Assembly: GCA_963744915.1 (NCBI GenBank)
Contig: CAVUUY010000023.1
Coordinates: 1 to 64,000, forward strand
Length of the DNA stretch: 64,000 nucleotides
Source of the DNA: DATAFF01 sp963744915
GTDB lineage: Bacteria > Pseudomonadota > Alphaproteobacteria > Rhizobiales > Aestuariivirgaceae
Direction: 5' to 3'
Both the position numbers and the translations under genes were made by a program. The notes under the pieces are model-generated. The model searched no databases. It was not told where the DNA came from and saw only the letters and a program-made list of their open reading frames with translations. Position 1 is the first letter of the stretch. The number at the start of each line of letters is the position of its first letter. Of the stretch, positions 8,557 to 15,822 are shown in pieces.

Positions 8557-9085
8557 CCCCCACGACCTCTCACAAGCGTCATCGAGCGCTATCCGAACCC
8601 GAAATCGTCAGCTTCCGTGCCGCCTTTTGCCGCGATTGAATTTGGTTGACCGGCAAAAGAACTGACAGCATCATACAGACCTGTCTTTCTATTGGCATGC
8701 TTGCTGTCGTGCTTGCAACGCAGCACCACGAGCCCACAAGGTCGAAACGGCCGGTAGACAGACCAAAGTGTTGAGCCCGCGTGGACGACATCCAACCAGA
8801 GCGCCTGGCCTGGTTTGAAATTGGCAGCTCTGGAAATGATTGCAGGGAGGTTCGCAAGATGCCCCCATCCAGAGAGGTCGCGGGGTCGCCGTCGCCGAAC
8901 TAACGGCGCAGCCAACTCCAGGCCGCAGTTACCTCTCCCCATTTTTGACAAGCTATGAGACGGCTGCAATCGCGGCCGGATCGTAGCTCTATCCCTTCTG
9001 ATGCATTCCACGACGTCCAAGGAAGATGGCAGCGGGTCAGCTGGGGCTGGGCCGCCTTCGGTTCTCAAATCGCTGGGAGCGAGAC
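8557..9085. promoter_or_regulatory. Divergent tetR-hhyS intergenic region
   Basis: This 529-bp gap must hold the promoters of the minus-strand TetR gene and, most likely, the hydrogenase operon. Seen directly: a short inverted repeat AGAC-CT-GTCT at 8677-8686 that could be a TetR operator half-site pair, and a TTGACC hexamer at 8646-8651 that could be a -35 element with only a weak partner downstream. A GGGAGCGAG ribosome-binding site precedes hhyS at about 9075-9083. No convincing sigma-54 promoter was found. Open frames within this gap have no family resemblance. Confidence 0.4.
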
Positions 9086-10177
9086 ATGGACACCAAAGTC
9101 GCTGCGAACCGCTATGGCAAAAGAATGCAGCCCAAGCCCGGCCGGATGACGGAAAACAAGCCGCGGATCAGCGAGGTCCATATCCTTTGGATCACCGGCG
9201 GGCTCGGCTGCGACGGCGACTCGGTGTCGATCACCGCGGCCAGCCAGCCCAGTATCGAAGATGTGATGCTCGGCGCCATTCCGGGGCTGCCCAAGGTGCA
9301 TCTCCACAACCCGGTGCTTGCCTATACCGTCGGCGATGAATTCATGGCGCCCTTTCACCGGGCGGCGCGCGGCGAGCTGACGGACTTCGTCCTGGTGATG
9401 GAGGGCTCGATCCCCAATGAGAAGCTCAGTGGCAACGGCTACTGGGCGGCATTCGGCACCGACCCCAAGACCGGCGATCCGATCACCATTCCGGAGTGGC
9501 TCGACCGGCTGGCGCCCAAGGCGCTGGCCGTCGTCACCGCCGGCACCTGCTCGGCCTATGGCGGCATCCATGCCATGGAAGGCAATCCGACCGGCTGCAT
9601 GGGGGTGGCCGACTATCTCGGCTGGAACTGGAAATCGAAGGCCGGTCTGCCGATCGTCAATGTCCCGGGCTGTCCGGTCCAACCTGACAATTTCATGGAA
9701 ACCCTGCTCTATCTGCTGCGCCAGCTCGCCGGCCTCGCGCCGATGATTCCGCTCGACGAGGCGGGCCGTCCCAAATGGCTGTTCGAGAAGACCGTGCATC
9801 AGGGCTGCGACCGCGCCGGCTATTACGAGGTCGGCGACTTCGCCACCGAATACGGTTCGCCCAAATGCATCGTCAAGCTCGGCTGCTGGGGTCCGGTCGT
9901 TCAATGCAACGTCCCCAAGCGCGGCTGGATGGCCGGCATCGGCGGCTGCCCCAATGTCGGTGGCATCTGCATCGGCTGCACCATGCCGGGCTTCCCCGAC
10001 AAGTTCATGCCGTTCATGGACCAGCCGCCGGGCTCGACCTTGTCGTCGAATCTGATCAAGCCTTATGGCTGGCTCATTCGCGCTCTCCGTCCGCTGACCC
10101 AGGCGACCCTCAATCAGGAGCCGAAATGGCGTCACAAGGGCTCCACTCTGACGACCGGCTATCACCCGCCCAATTAA
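9086..10177 (+). CDS. hhyS: Group 1h [NiFe]-hydrogenase small subunit
   Basis: The 363-residue electron-transfer subunit of a high-affinity group 1h (formerly group 5) uptake hydrogenase, carrying three Fe-S clusters from the active site to the electron acceptor. There is no twin-arginine signal peptide; the N-terminus is short and polar, as in this group and unlike group 1d enzymes. The proximal-cluster motif reads GGLGCDGD (Cys42, Asp45), with Asp where other groups have the second Cys; Asp ligation is known for group 1h. Other cysteine blocks are VTAGTCSAYGG, NVPGCPVQPDN, HQGCDRAGY, KLGCWGPVVQCN and GGCPNVGGICIGC. The ATG at 9086 has a GGGAGCGAG site. It opens a tightly spaced 15-gene locus, 39 nt before hhyL. 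Confidence 0.95.
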   Translation: MDTKVAANRYGKRMQPKPGRMTENKPRISEVHILWITGGLGCDGDSVSITAASQPSIEDVMLGAIPGLPKVHLHNPVLAYTVGDEFMAPFHRAARGELTDFVLVMEGSIPNEKLSGNGYWAAFGTDPKTGDPITIPEWLDRLAPKALAVVTAGTCSAYGGIHAMEGNPTGCMGVADYLGWNWKSKAGLPIVNVPGCPVQPDNFMETLLYLLRQLAGLAPMIPLDEAGRPKWLFEKTVHQGCDRAGYYEVGDFATEYGSPKCIVKLGCWGPVVQCNVPKRGWMAGIGGCPNVGGICIGCTMPGFPDKFMPFMDQPPGSTLSSNLIKPYGWLIRALRPLTQATLNQEPKWRHKGSTLTTGYHPPN

Positions 10178-10216
10178 GCAGGATCCGTCTCTCACACCGA
10201 AGTTTCGGAGAACGCC

Positions 10217-12013
10217 ATGACAACGGTAGCACCGACGATTGCCCCGACCAAGAAGCCCTCCCAGATCGTCGAGATGAATTGGGATCCGATCACCCGCATT
10301 GTCGGCAGCCTCGGGATCTACACCAAGATCGATTTCAGCAACCGCGTCGTCACCGAATGCCACGCGACGTCATCGATCTTCCGCGGTTACAGCATCTTCA
10401 TGAAGGGCAAGGATCCGCGCGACGCCCATTTCATCACCAGCCGCATCTGCGGCATCTGCGGCGACAACCACGCCACCTGTTCGGTCTATGCCCAGAACAT
10501 GGCCTATGGCATCAGGCCGCCGGCCATCGCCGAATGGATCACCAATCTCGGCGAAGCCGCCGAATACATGTTCGACCACAACATCTTTCAGGACAATCTC
10601 GTCGGCGTCGACTACTGCGAGAAGATGGTCAAGGAGACCAATCCTGGTGTGTGGGACAAGGCGCAGCGGACACCTGCGCCGCACGCCGCCGATCACGGCT
10701 TCAAGACGATCGGCGACATCATGGTGGCGCTCAATCCCTTCACCGGTGAATTCTACCGCGAGACTTTGCAGGTCAGCCGCTACACGCGCGAGATGTTCTG
10801 CCTGATGGAAGGCCGTCACGTCCACCCCTCGACGCTCTACCCGGGCGGCGTCGGCACCGTCCCCAGCGTCCAGCTGTTCACCGACTATCTCACCCGGCTG
10901 ATGCGCTATTGCGAGTTCATGAAGAAATGCGTGCCGCTGCACGATGACCTGTTCGATTTCTTCTATCAGGCTCTGCCGGGCTATGAGGAGGTGGGGCGGC
11001 GCCGCATCCTGCTTGGATGCTGGGGCTCGTTCCAGGACCCCGAGGTCTGCGACTACAATTACAAGACCATGACCGACTGGGGCAGGGCGATGTACGTCAC
11101 CCCCGGCGTTGTCGTCGACGGCGAATTGGTTACCACCGATCTCGTCGACATCAATCTCAACATCCGCATCCTGCTCGGCCATTCCTATTACGACGATTGG
11201 GATCGCGGCGAGACATTCGTCAAGACCGATCCGCTCGGCAACAATGTCGACCAGCGGCATCCGTGGAACCAGACCACCATCCCGCGGCCCCAGAAGCGCG
11301 ATTTCGGCGGCAAGTACTCCTGGGTGATGTGCCCGCGTTGGCTGGACAAGCGCACTGGCGATCATCTGGCGCTCGACACTGGCGGCGGCGCCTTCGCGCG
11401 TCTGTGGGCCACCGCCTTGGCCGGCATCGTCGACATGGGTTACGTTAAGGCGACCGGCAACAGCGTCGTCATCAACCTGCCGAAGACGGCGCTCAAGCCC
11501 GAAGCGACGTTCGAATGGAAGATCCCGAAATGGAGCAACGCCATCGAGCGCAATCGCGCCCGCACCTATTTCCAGGCCTATGCCGCCGCCGCCGCCATGT
11601 ATTTCATGGAGCAGGCGCTGACCGAGCTGCAGGCCGGCCGCACCAAGACCTTCACCGACTTCAAGGTGCCCGATGAGGCCATCGGCTGCGGCTTCCATGA
11701 AGCCGTCAGGGGCGTGCTGTCGCACCATCTGGTCATCCGCGGCGGCAAGATCGCCAACTATCACCCCTATCCGCCGACGCCCTGGAACGGCACCCCGCGC
11801 GACCTCTACGGCACGCCCGGTCCATATGAGGACGCGGTGAAGGACACGCCGATCTTCGAGGAGAACGGGCCTGACGACTTCAAGGGCATCGACATCATGC
11901 GGGCGGTGCGCAGCTTCGACCCGTGCCTGCCCTGCGGCGTCCATATGTATCTCGGCAACGGCAAGACACTGGAGACCGTGCACTCACCGATGTTCGGCGT
12001 CGGGCGCGTCTAG
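10217..12013 (+). CDS. hhyL: Group 1h [NiFe]-hydrogenase large subunit
   Basis: The 598-residue catalytic subunit that splits H2 at the Ni-Fe(CN)2CO centre. The L1 motif RICGICGDNHATC gives Cys78 and Cys81; the C-terminal L2 motif DPCLPCGVH gives Cys570 and Cys573, followed by His576. A 22-residue extension beginning MYLGNGKTLE follows that His and is expected to be cut off by the endopeptidase encoded downstream once nickel is inserted. Length and motifs match the group 1h subunits of actinobacteria and some proteobacteria, which can oxidise H2 at atmospheric concentration; that affinity is inferred from the group. A CGGAG site precedes the ATG, and the next gene starts 2 nt after the stop. 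Confidence 0.96.
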   Translation: MTTVAPTIAPTKKPSQIVEMNWDPITRIVGSLGIYTKIDFSNRVVTECHATSSIFRGYSIFMKGKDPRDAHFITSRICGICGDNHATCSVYAQNMAYGIRPPAIAEWITNLGEAAEYMFDHNIFQDNLVGVDYCEKMVKETNPGVWDKAQRTPAPHAADHGFKTIGDIMVALNPFTGEFYRETLQVSRYTREMFCLMEGRHVHPSTLYPGGVGTVPSVQLFTDYLTRLMRYCEFMKKCVPLHDDLFDFFYQALPGYEEVGRRRILLGCWGSFQDPEVCDYNYKTMTDWGRAMYVTPGVVVDGELVTTDLVDINLNIRILLGHSYYDDWDRGETFVKTDPLGNNVDQRHPWNQTTIPRPQKRDFGGKYSWVMCPRWLDKRTGDHLALDTGGGAFARLWATALAGIVDMGYVKATGNSVVINLPKTALKPEATFEWKIPKWSNAIERNRARTYFQAYAAAAAMYFMEQALTELQAGRTKTFTDFKVPDEAIGCGFHEAVRGVLSHHLVIRGGKIANYHPYPPTPWNGTPRDLYGTPGPYEDAVKDTPIFEENGPDDFKGIDIMRAVRSFDPCLPCGVHMYLGNGKTLETVHSPMFGVGRV

Positions 12014-12015
12014 CG

Positions 12016-12585
12016 ATGAGCGAGGACTGGCAGAACCCGACCAAGGCCCTGCGCCGCCTTGAAGAGCTGGTGGATGGCCTCAATGGCGAGGCTGATCCGG
12101 CTGCCGCCGCGCCGGCCCGTGAGCTGGTCTCGTTGGTCCTCGATCTGCACGGCATCGGCCTCGCCAGGCTGCTGGCGGTCATAGCCAGGTCGGACGAGGG
12201 CGCAACGCTCGTGGCGCGGCTGATCGATGACGATCACATTCGGGCGATGCTGCTCCTGCACGGGCTCCATCCTGAGGACATGACGACCCGGGTCCGGCGG
12301 GCGGTCGAGCGCCTGACGCCGCATCTCGGGGTGCACGGCCTGCGCCTCGATCTCGTCGAGATCGCCGGCGGCCAGGTGCGGCTGCGGCTCAGCGACAGCG
12401 GCGCCGGCACGATCCAGAAGCAGCTGCTGTGGGCGTTGCCGCGCGAGATCGAGGACGCGATCGTCGAGGCGGCGCCGGATGCCGAGCATATTTCGATCGA
12501 CGGGCTTGATCGCTTCTATGGCGGAGCCGCCACCACCGCCACCGATGCCGCGACCAATGGCAAGGGGCGTTCGGTTCACCCATGA
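12016..12585 (+). CDS. NifU C-terminal-like protein without cysteines
   Basis: A 189-residue protein; the segment around residues 85-160 (RVRRAVERLTPHLGVHGLRL, then VRLRLSDSGAG and IEDAIVEAAPDAEHISIDGL) resembles the NifU C-terminal Fe-S scaffold domain. That domain normally carries a CxxC cluster motif; this protein has no cysteine at all, so it cannot bind a cluster in the usual way. The first 80 residues are helical with a DLHGIGLARLL motif. Similar proteins follow hhyL in other group 1h operons. A chaperone or assembly role for the hydrogenase is plausible but unproven. It overlaps the next gene by 4 nt. Confidence 0.75.
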   Translation: MSEDWQNPTKALRRLEELVDGLNGEADPAAAAPARELVSLVLDLHGIGLARLLAVIARSDEGATLVARLIDDDHIRAMLLLHGLHPEDMTTRVRRAVERLTPHLGVHGLRLDLVEIAGGQVRLRLSDSGAGTIQKQLLWALPREIEDAIVEAAPDAEHISIDGLDRFYGGAATTATDAATNGKGRSVHP

Positions 12586-13214
12586 CCGCGAGTGGACAGA
12601 CCGGCATTTGGGTACGCAAGCTGCAGCGCTTCGTCCAGCCGCCTTCGGCGAGGGCGGAAGCCGAATATTGCGAGCTGTGCGCATCGCCGATCCCGCCGCG
12701 CCATCCCCATCTCGTCCAGCCGGCGAAGCACCGCCTCATCTGCGCCTGCCGCGGCTGCGCCCTTCTGCTGGGAAACCGTGACGATGCCAGCTATCGCCTT
12801 GTGCCCGAGCTGGCCCGCGAGCTCGCGGATTTTCATCTGAGCGATCCCGAATGGGATGCGCTCGGCATCCCGATCGGCCTCGCCTTCTTCTGTCAGAGCT
12901 CGGTGGAGGAGAGGGTGGTCGCCTTCTATCCCGGCCCCGCCGGTCCGACTGAGTCGCTGCTCGATCTCGACGCCTGGTCGGCGATCGTCGCCAACAATCC
13001 GGCGCTGTCCGAGATCGAGCCTGACACCGAGGCGCTGCTGGCCAACCGGATGAACGGCGCCCGTCGCTATTACCGCGCCCCGATCGACCGCTGCTACGAG
13101 CTGGTCGGCCTGATGCGGATGCATTGGCGCGGCGTGTCGGGCGGCGACGAGGCCTGGCGGGCGATCGACGGCTTCTTCGGCGAGCTCGCCGAGCGCCACG
13201 GCCGGGGAGTGTGA
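12582..13214 (+). CDS. DUF5947-like hydrogenase-operon protein
   Basis: A 210-residue protein of a family I associate with DUF5947, found mainly beside group 1h hydrogenases. The N-terminal part has a metal-type cysteine pattern: Cys30 and Cys33 (YCELCASPI), His43, then Cys54, Cys56 and Cys59 (LICACRGCAL). Four or five of these could hold Zn or an Fe-S cluster. The rest is a mixed alpha/beta domain with a LAFFCQSS strand and an NRMNGARRYYRAPIDRCYEL segment. No enzyme motif is recognised. A role in cluster delivery or electron transfer for HhySL is inference from context. ATGA-type overlap with the gene before it; 5 nt to the next. Confidence 0.75.
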   Translation: MTASGQTGIWVRKLQRFVQPPSARAEAEYCELCASPIPPRHPHLVQPAKHRLICACRGCALLLGNRDDASYRLVPELARELADFHLSDPEWDALGIPIGLAFFCQSSVEERVVAFYPGPAGPTESLLDLDAWSAIVANNPALSEIEPDTEALLANRMNGARRYYRAPIDRCYELVGLMRMHWRGVSGGDEAWRAIDGFFGELAERHGRGV

Positions 13215-13219
13215 GCGCC

Positions 13220-13867
13220 ATGGTTGATCTCGCATTCGCCGTCGCCGGGGTCGAGGTCGAGCCGCATGCGGCGGCCCCGACCTTGATCTTCAAGATCGCC
13301 GTCACCAGCACCGCGGCCGATGCCGCAATCGAGAATATCCTGCTGCAGTGCCAGCTCCGCATCGAGCCGACCCAGCGGCGCTATGCGCCGGAGGATCACG
13401 ACCGGCTGTTCGAGCTGTTCGGCGAGACCCACCGCTGGAGCGAAACCCTCCGCAGCATGCTGTGGACCCATGCCAGCGTCCAGGTGCCGGCCTTCGCCAG
13501 CGGCCATGTCGTCGATCTGCCGGTGCCGTGCAGCTTCGATCTCAACATCGCCGCCACCAAATATTTCTACGGCCTTGGCGCCGGCGAGGTGCCGTTGTCG
13601 CTGCTGTTCAGCGGAACCATCTTCTATCGCGACGCCGACGACCTGCTGCAGATGGCGCAGATCCCCTGGAGCCGCGAGGCAACCTGCCGGCTGCCCCTGC
13701 GCCTCTGGCAGGAGATGATGGAGCGCTACTACCCCAACAGCAATTGGCTGCGCATCGACCGGGCCATCTTCGACCGGCTTTACCGCTACAAGCGCCGGCG
13801 CCATCACATCAGCTGGGACGACACATTGCAGGCGCTGCTGGCGGAGCAAGAGGAGAAGGTGCAATGA
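13220..13867 (+). CDS. DUF6084-like hydrogenase-operon protein
   Basis: A 215-residue protein resembling the DUF6084 family, which occurs almost only in group 1h hydrogenase loci. It has beta-rich blocks (VAGVEVEPHAAAPTLIFKIA, LQCQLRIEPTQRRY), a tryptophan-rich middle (RWSETLRSMLWTH), a VDLPVPCSFDLNIAATKYFYGL segment and a basic C-terminus (YRYKRRRHH). No catalytic motif, signal peptide or membrane segment is seen. A GTG 9 nt upstream (13211), overlapping the previous stop, is an alternative start. Its steady place beside DUF5947-like and NifU-like genes suggests a shared role in assembling or anchoring the hydrogenase; this is inference. Confidence 0.75.
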   Translation: MVDLAFAVAGVEVEPHAAAPTLIFKIAVTSTAADAAIENILLQCQLRIEPTQRRYAPEDHDRLFELFGETHRWSETLRSMLWTHASVQVPAFASGHVVDLPVPCSFDLNIAATKYFYGLGAGEVPLSLLFSGTIFYRDADDLLQMAQIPWSREATCRLPLRLWQEMMERYYPNSNWLRIDRAIFDRLYRYKRRRHHISWDDTLQALLAEQEEKVQ

Positions 13868-15180
13868 ACCTTGCACCTGTCGAGCCCATCGTCAAAGCCG
13901 TGCTCTATGAGGGCTATATCCTCTATCCCTACCGCCCGACCAGTGTGAAGAACCGCCAACGCTGGACCTTTGGCGGCGTCTATCCGTGCGACTACGCCGC
14001 GCTCGACCCGAGCAGCCCGGCAAACATGCAGACCGAGTGCCTCATACGCGGCGACCTGCACAGCGAGATCGCCGTCCATGTCCGCTTTCTCCAGATCATT
14101 CGCCGTGACATCGGCGAGCTGCCGGTGCCGCAGATGGATCTCCCGGCCGACAGTGAGCCGTCCCACATCAAGGTCCAGTCGCTGCGGATCGCCGATCGCA
14201 CCGTCCATAGCTGGGAAGAAGCCAAGGAGCGCGACATCGCTCCGCCGGCCGTCACCCTCGAAAAATTGATCCGGCAACCGATCTCCTATTCCTTCAGCTT
14301 CGCTGGCGAGCGCAGCAGCGAGCCGCTGCGGCTTCCCGACGGCCGCATCGCCGGCCTGTTTATGCGATCGAGCGCCGATCTGCGGGGCGAGCTCACGATC
14401 GCCGGGACGGAGATCGCCGCCGGCATTTTCAAGCTCACCGTGCGGATCGACAACACGACGCCGCTCGATATCGTGCAGGTCGCGTCACGTGGCGAGGTCC
14501 AGCTGCGCGCCTTCGCCTCGACCCACACCATCCTCGGCGTCGGCAACGGCCAGTTCATCTCGCTGCTCGACCCGCCGGCAGAGCTGGCCGAAGCCGCCGC
14601 CGCCTGCGCCAATCAGGGGACCTGGCCGGTGCTCGTCGGCGAGCCGGCAGCCCACGATACCATCCTGTCCTCACCGATCATTCTCTACGACTACCCGGTG
14701 GTGGCACCGGAGAGCCCGGGCGACCTCTTCGACGGCACCGAGATCGACGAGATCCTCACCCTGCGCATCCTGGCGATGACCGACGAGGAGAAGCGCGAGA
14801 TGAGCGGCATCGAGGAGCAGGCCCGCGCCCTGCTCGAACGCACCGAGGCCCTGACGGCGGCCGACATGGCCCGGCTCCATGGCACGATGCGCGACCGCAA
14901 GCCCGAGCTTGGCTTCATTCAGGTCGGGGGCAGGGGCCTGAAGGTCGGCGACCGGGTCCGTCTCTGCCCCAAGCGCAAGGCCGACATCATGGACATCGTC
15001 CTCAAGAACGAGGTGGCGGTGATCGAGGCGATCGAGCGCGATTTCGAGGACCAGGTCCATGTCGCGGTGGTGCTGGAGGCCGATCCCGGCCGCGAATTCG
15101 GCCTCGACCGCATGCCCGGCCATCGCTTTTTCTTCTCTCCCGACGAGATCGAGCCGCTCGACACTGAGGGCCGGCCATGA
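13864..15180 (+). CDS. Uncharacterised 438-residue hydrogenase-operon protein
   Basis: A 438-residue soluble protein, not assignable to a named enzyme family. It begins with VKAVLYEGYILYPYRPTSVK, then a WTFGGVYP segment and a beta-rich body (about 50-270) with IQVGGRGLKVGDRVRL near residue 355. The final part (about 360-430: RKADIMDIVLKNEVAVIEAI, DQVHVAVVLEADPGREFG) resembles a small beta domain that ends in RFFFSPDEIEPL. Similar proteins sit at this position in other group 1h operons, so a hydrogenase-specific maturation or scaffold role is likely but unknown. Its ATG overlaps the previous stop by 4 nt and its stop overlaps the endopeptidase start by 4 nt. Confidence 0.7.
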   Translation: MNLAPVEPIVKAVLYEGYILYPYRPTSVKNRQRWTFGGVYPCDYAALDPSSPANMQTECLIRGDLHSEIAVHVRFLQIIRRDIGELPVPQMDLPADSEPSHIKVQSLRIADRTVHSWEEAKERDIAPPAVTLEKLIRQPISYSFSFAGERSSEPLRLPDGRIAGLFMRSSADLRGELTIAGTEIAAGIFKLTVRIDNTTPLDIVQVASRGEVQLRAFASTHTILGVGNGQFISLLDPPAELAEAAAACANQGTWPVLVGEPAAHDTILSSPIILYDYPVVAPESPGDLFDGTEIDEILTLRILAMTDEEKREMSGIEEQARALLERTEALTAADMARLHGTMRDRKPELGFIQVGGRGLKVGDRVRLCPKRKADIMDIVLKNEVAVIEAIERDFEDQVHVAVVLEADPGREFGLDRMPGHRFFFSPDEIEPLDTEGRP

Positions 15181-15716
15181 ATCGGATTCTCGTCGCCGGC
15201 ATCGGCAACATCTTCATGGGCGATGACGCTTTTGGCAGCGAGGTGGCACAGCGTCTCGGCCGAAAGCCGCTGCCCGCCGGCGTCAAGGTCGTCGATTTCG
15301 GCATTCGTGGAATCGACCTGACCTATGCCCTGCTCGATGGCTATGATGCGGCGATATTGATCGATGCCGCCCAGCGCGGCGCCGTGCCGGGAACGGTGAG
15401 CATCGTCGCGCCCGAACCACCCGCGACCGAGCTGCCGCAGCCTGCCCCTGCACCCACGAGCCCGTTTCCCGAGCTGCACGATCTCGACCCGGCCAAGGTG
15501 CTGCGGCTCGTCGCGGCGCTGGGCGGCGGCTGCGAGCGCATCCTGCTCGTCGCCTGCGAGCCCGAAACCCTGGGCGATGAGGAAACCGGCGCCATGGGGC
15601 TGAGCGCGCCGGTGGCGGCGGCGGTCGATGAGGCCGTGATCGTGGTCGAGCGGCTGATCGGCGAGCTGCTCGATGGAAGAGTCCGGACCAACACCGGGAC
15701 AGGAGGCCTGCAATGA
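15177..15716 (+). CDS. Hydrogenase maturation endopeptidase (HyaD/HybD family)
   Basis: A 179-residue nickel-sensing protease that removes the C-terminal extension of the hydrogenase large subunit after metal insertion. The family start RILVAGIGNIFMGDDAFGSE is present, and the three metal ligands appear as Asp17, Asp63 (AILIDAAQRG) and His101 (FPELHDLDP), matching Glu16, Asp62 and His93 of E. coli HybD. The expected substrate is HhyL, encoded three kilobases upstream, whose DPCLPCGVH is followed by a 22-residue tail. Overlaps of 4 nt with the genes on both sides show tight translational coupling. Confidence 0.93.
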   Translation: MNRILVAGIGNIFMGDDAFGSEVAQRLGRKPLPAGVKVVDFGIRGIDLTYALLDGYDAAILIDAAQRGAVPGTVSIVAPEPPATELPQPAPAPTSPFPELHDLDPAKVLRLVAALGGGCERILLVACEPETLGDEETGAMGLSAPVAAAVDEAVIVVERLIGELLDGRVRTNTGTGGLQ

Positions 15717-15820
15717 GTGGATGGACGTTGTTCTGGATCCTCGTGCTGATTGTCGTCGCGCTCGCCATTGTCGCCAATTATCGCGAGCTCGTGCGCTACA
15801 TGAAGATCCGCAACATGTGA
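15713..15820 (+). CDS. 35-residue single-span membrane protein of the hydrogenase operon
   Basis: A very short gene of 36 codons starting MSGWTLFWILVLIVVALAIV and ending YRELVRYMKIRNM. Residues 4-21 form one hydrophobic transmembrane helix, followed by a basic amphipathic tail, which predicts the C-terminus in the cytoplasm. It overlaps the endopeptidase stop (ATGA) and is followed 2 nt later by hypF, so it is embedded in the operon and has no room to be chance noncoding DNA. Its size and place match the tiny DUF6893-like proteins reported in other group 1h hydrogenase loci. A membrane-anchoring or quinone-docking role for the soluble hydrogenase is attractive but unproven. Confidence 0.8.
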   Translation: MSGWTLFWILVLIVVALAIVANYRELVRYMKIRNM

Positions 15821-15822
15821 CC

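Noticed and set aside
8692..8704. Sigma-54-like sequence TTGGCATGCTTGC
   Set aside because: The GG-to-GC distance is too short for a -24/-12 promoter.
8589..9068. Minus-strand 159-codon frame between tetR and hhyS
   Set aside because: No family resemblance, no ribosome-binding site and it covers the expected promoters.
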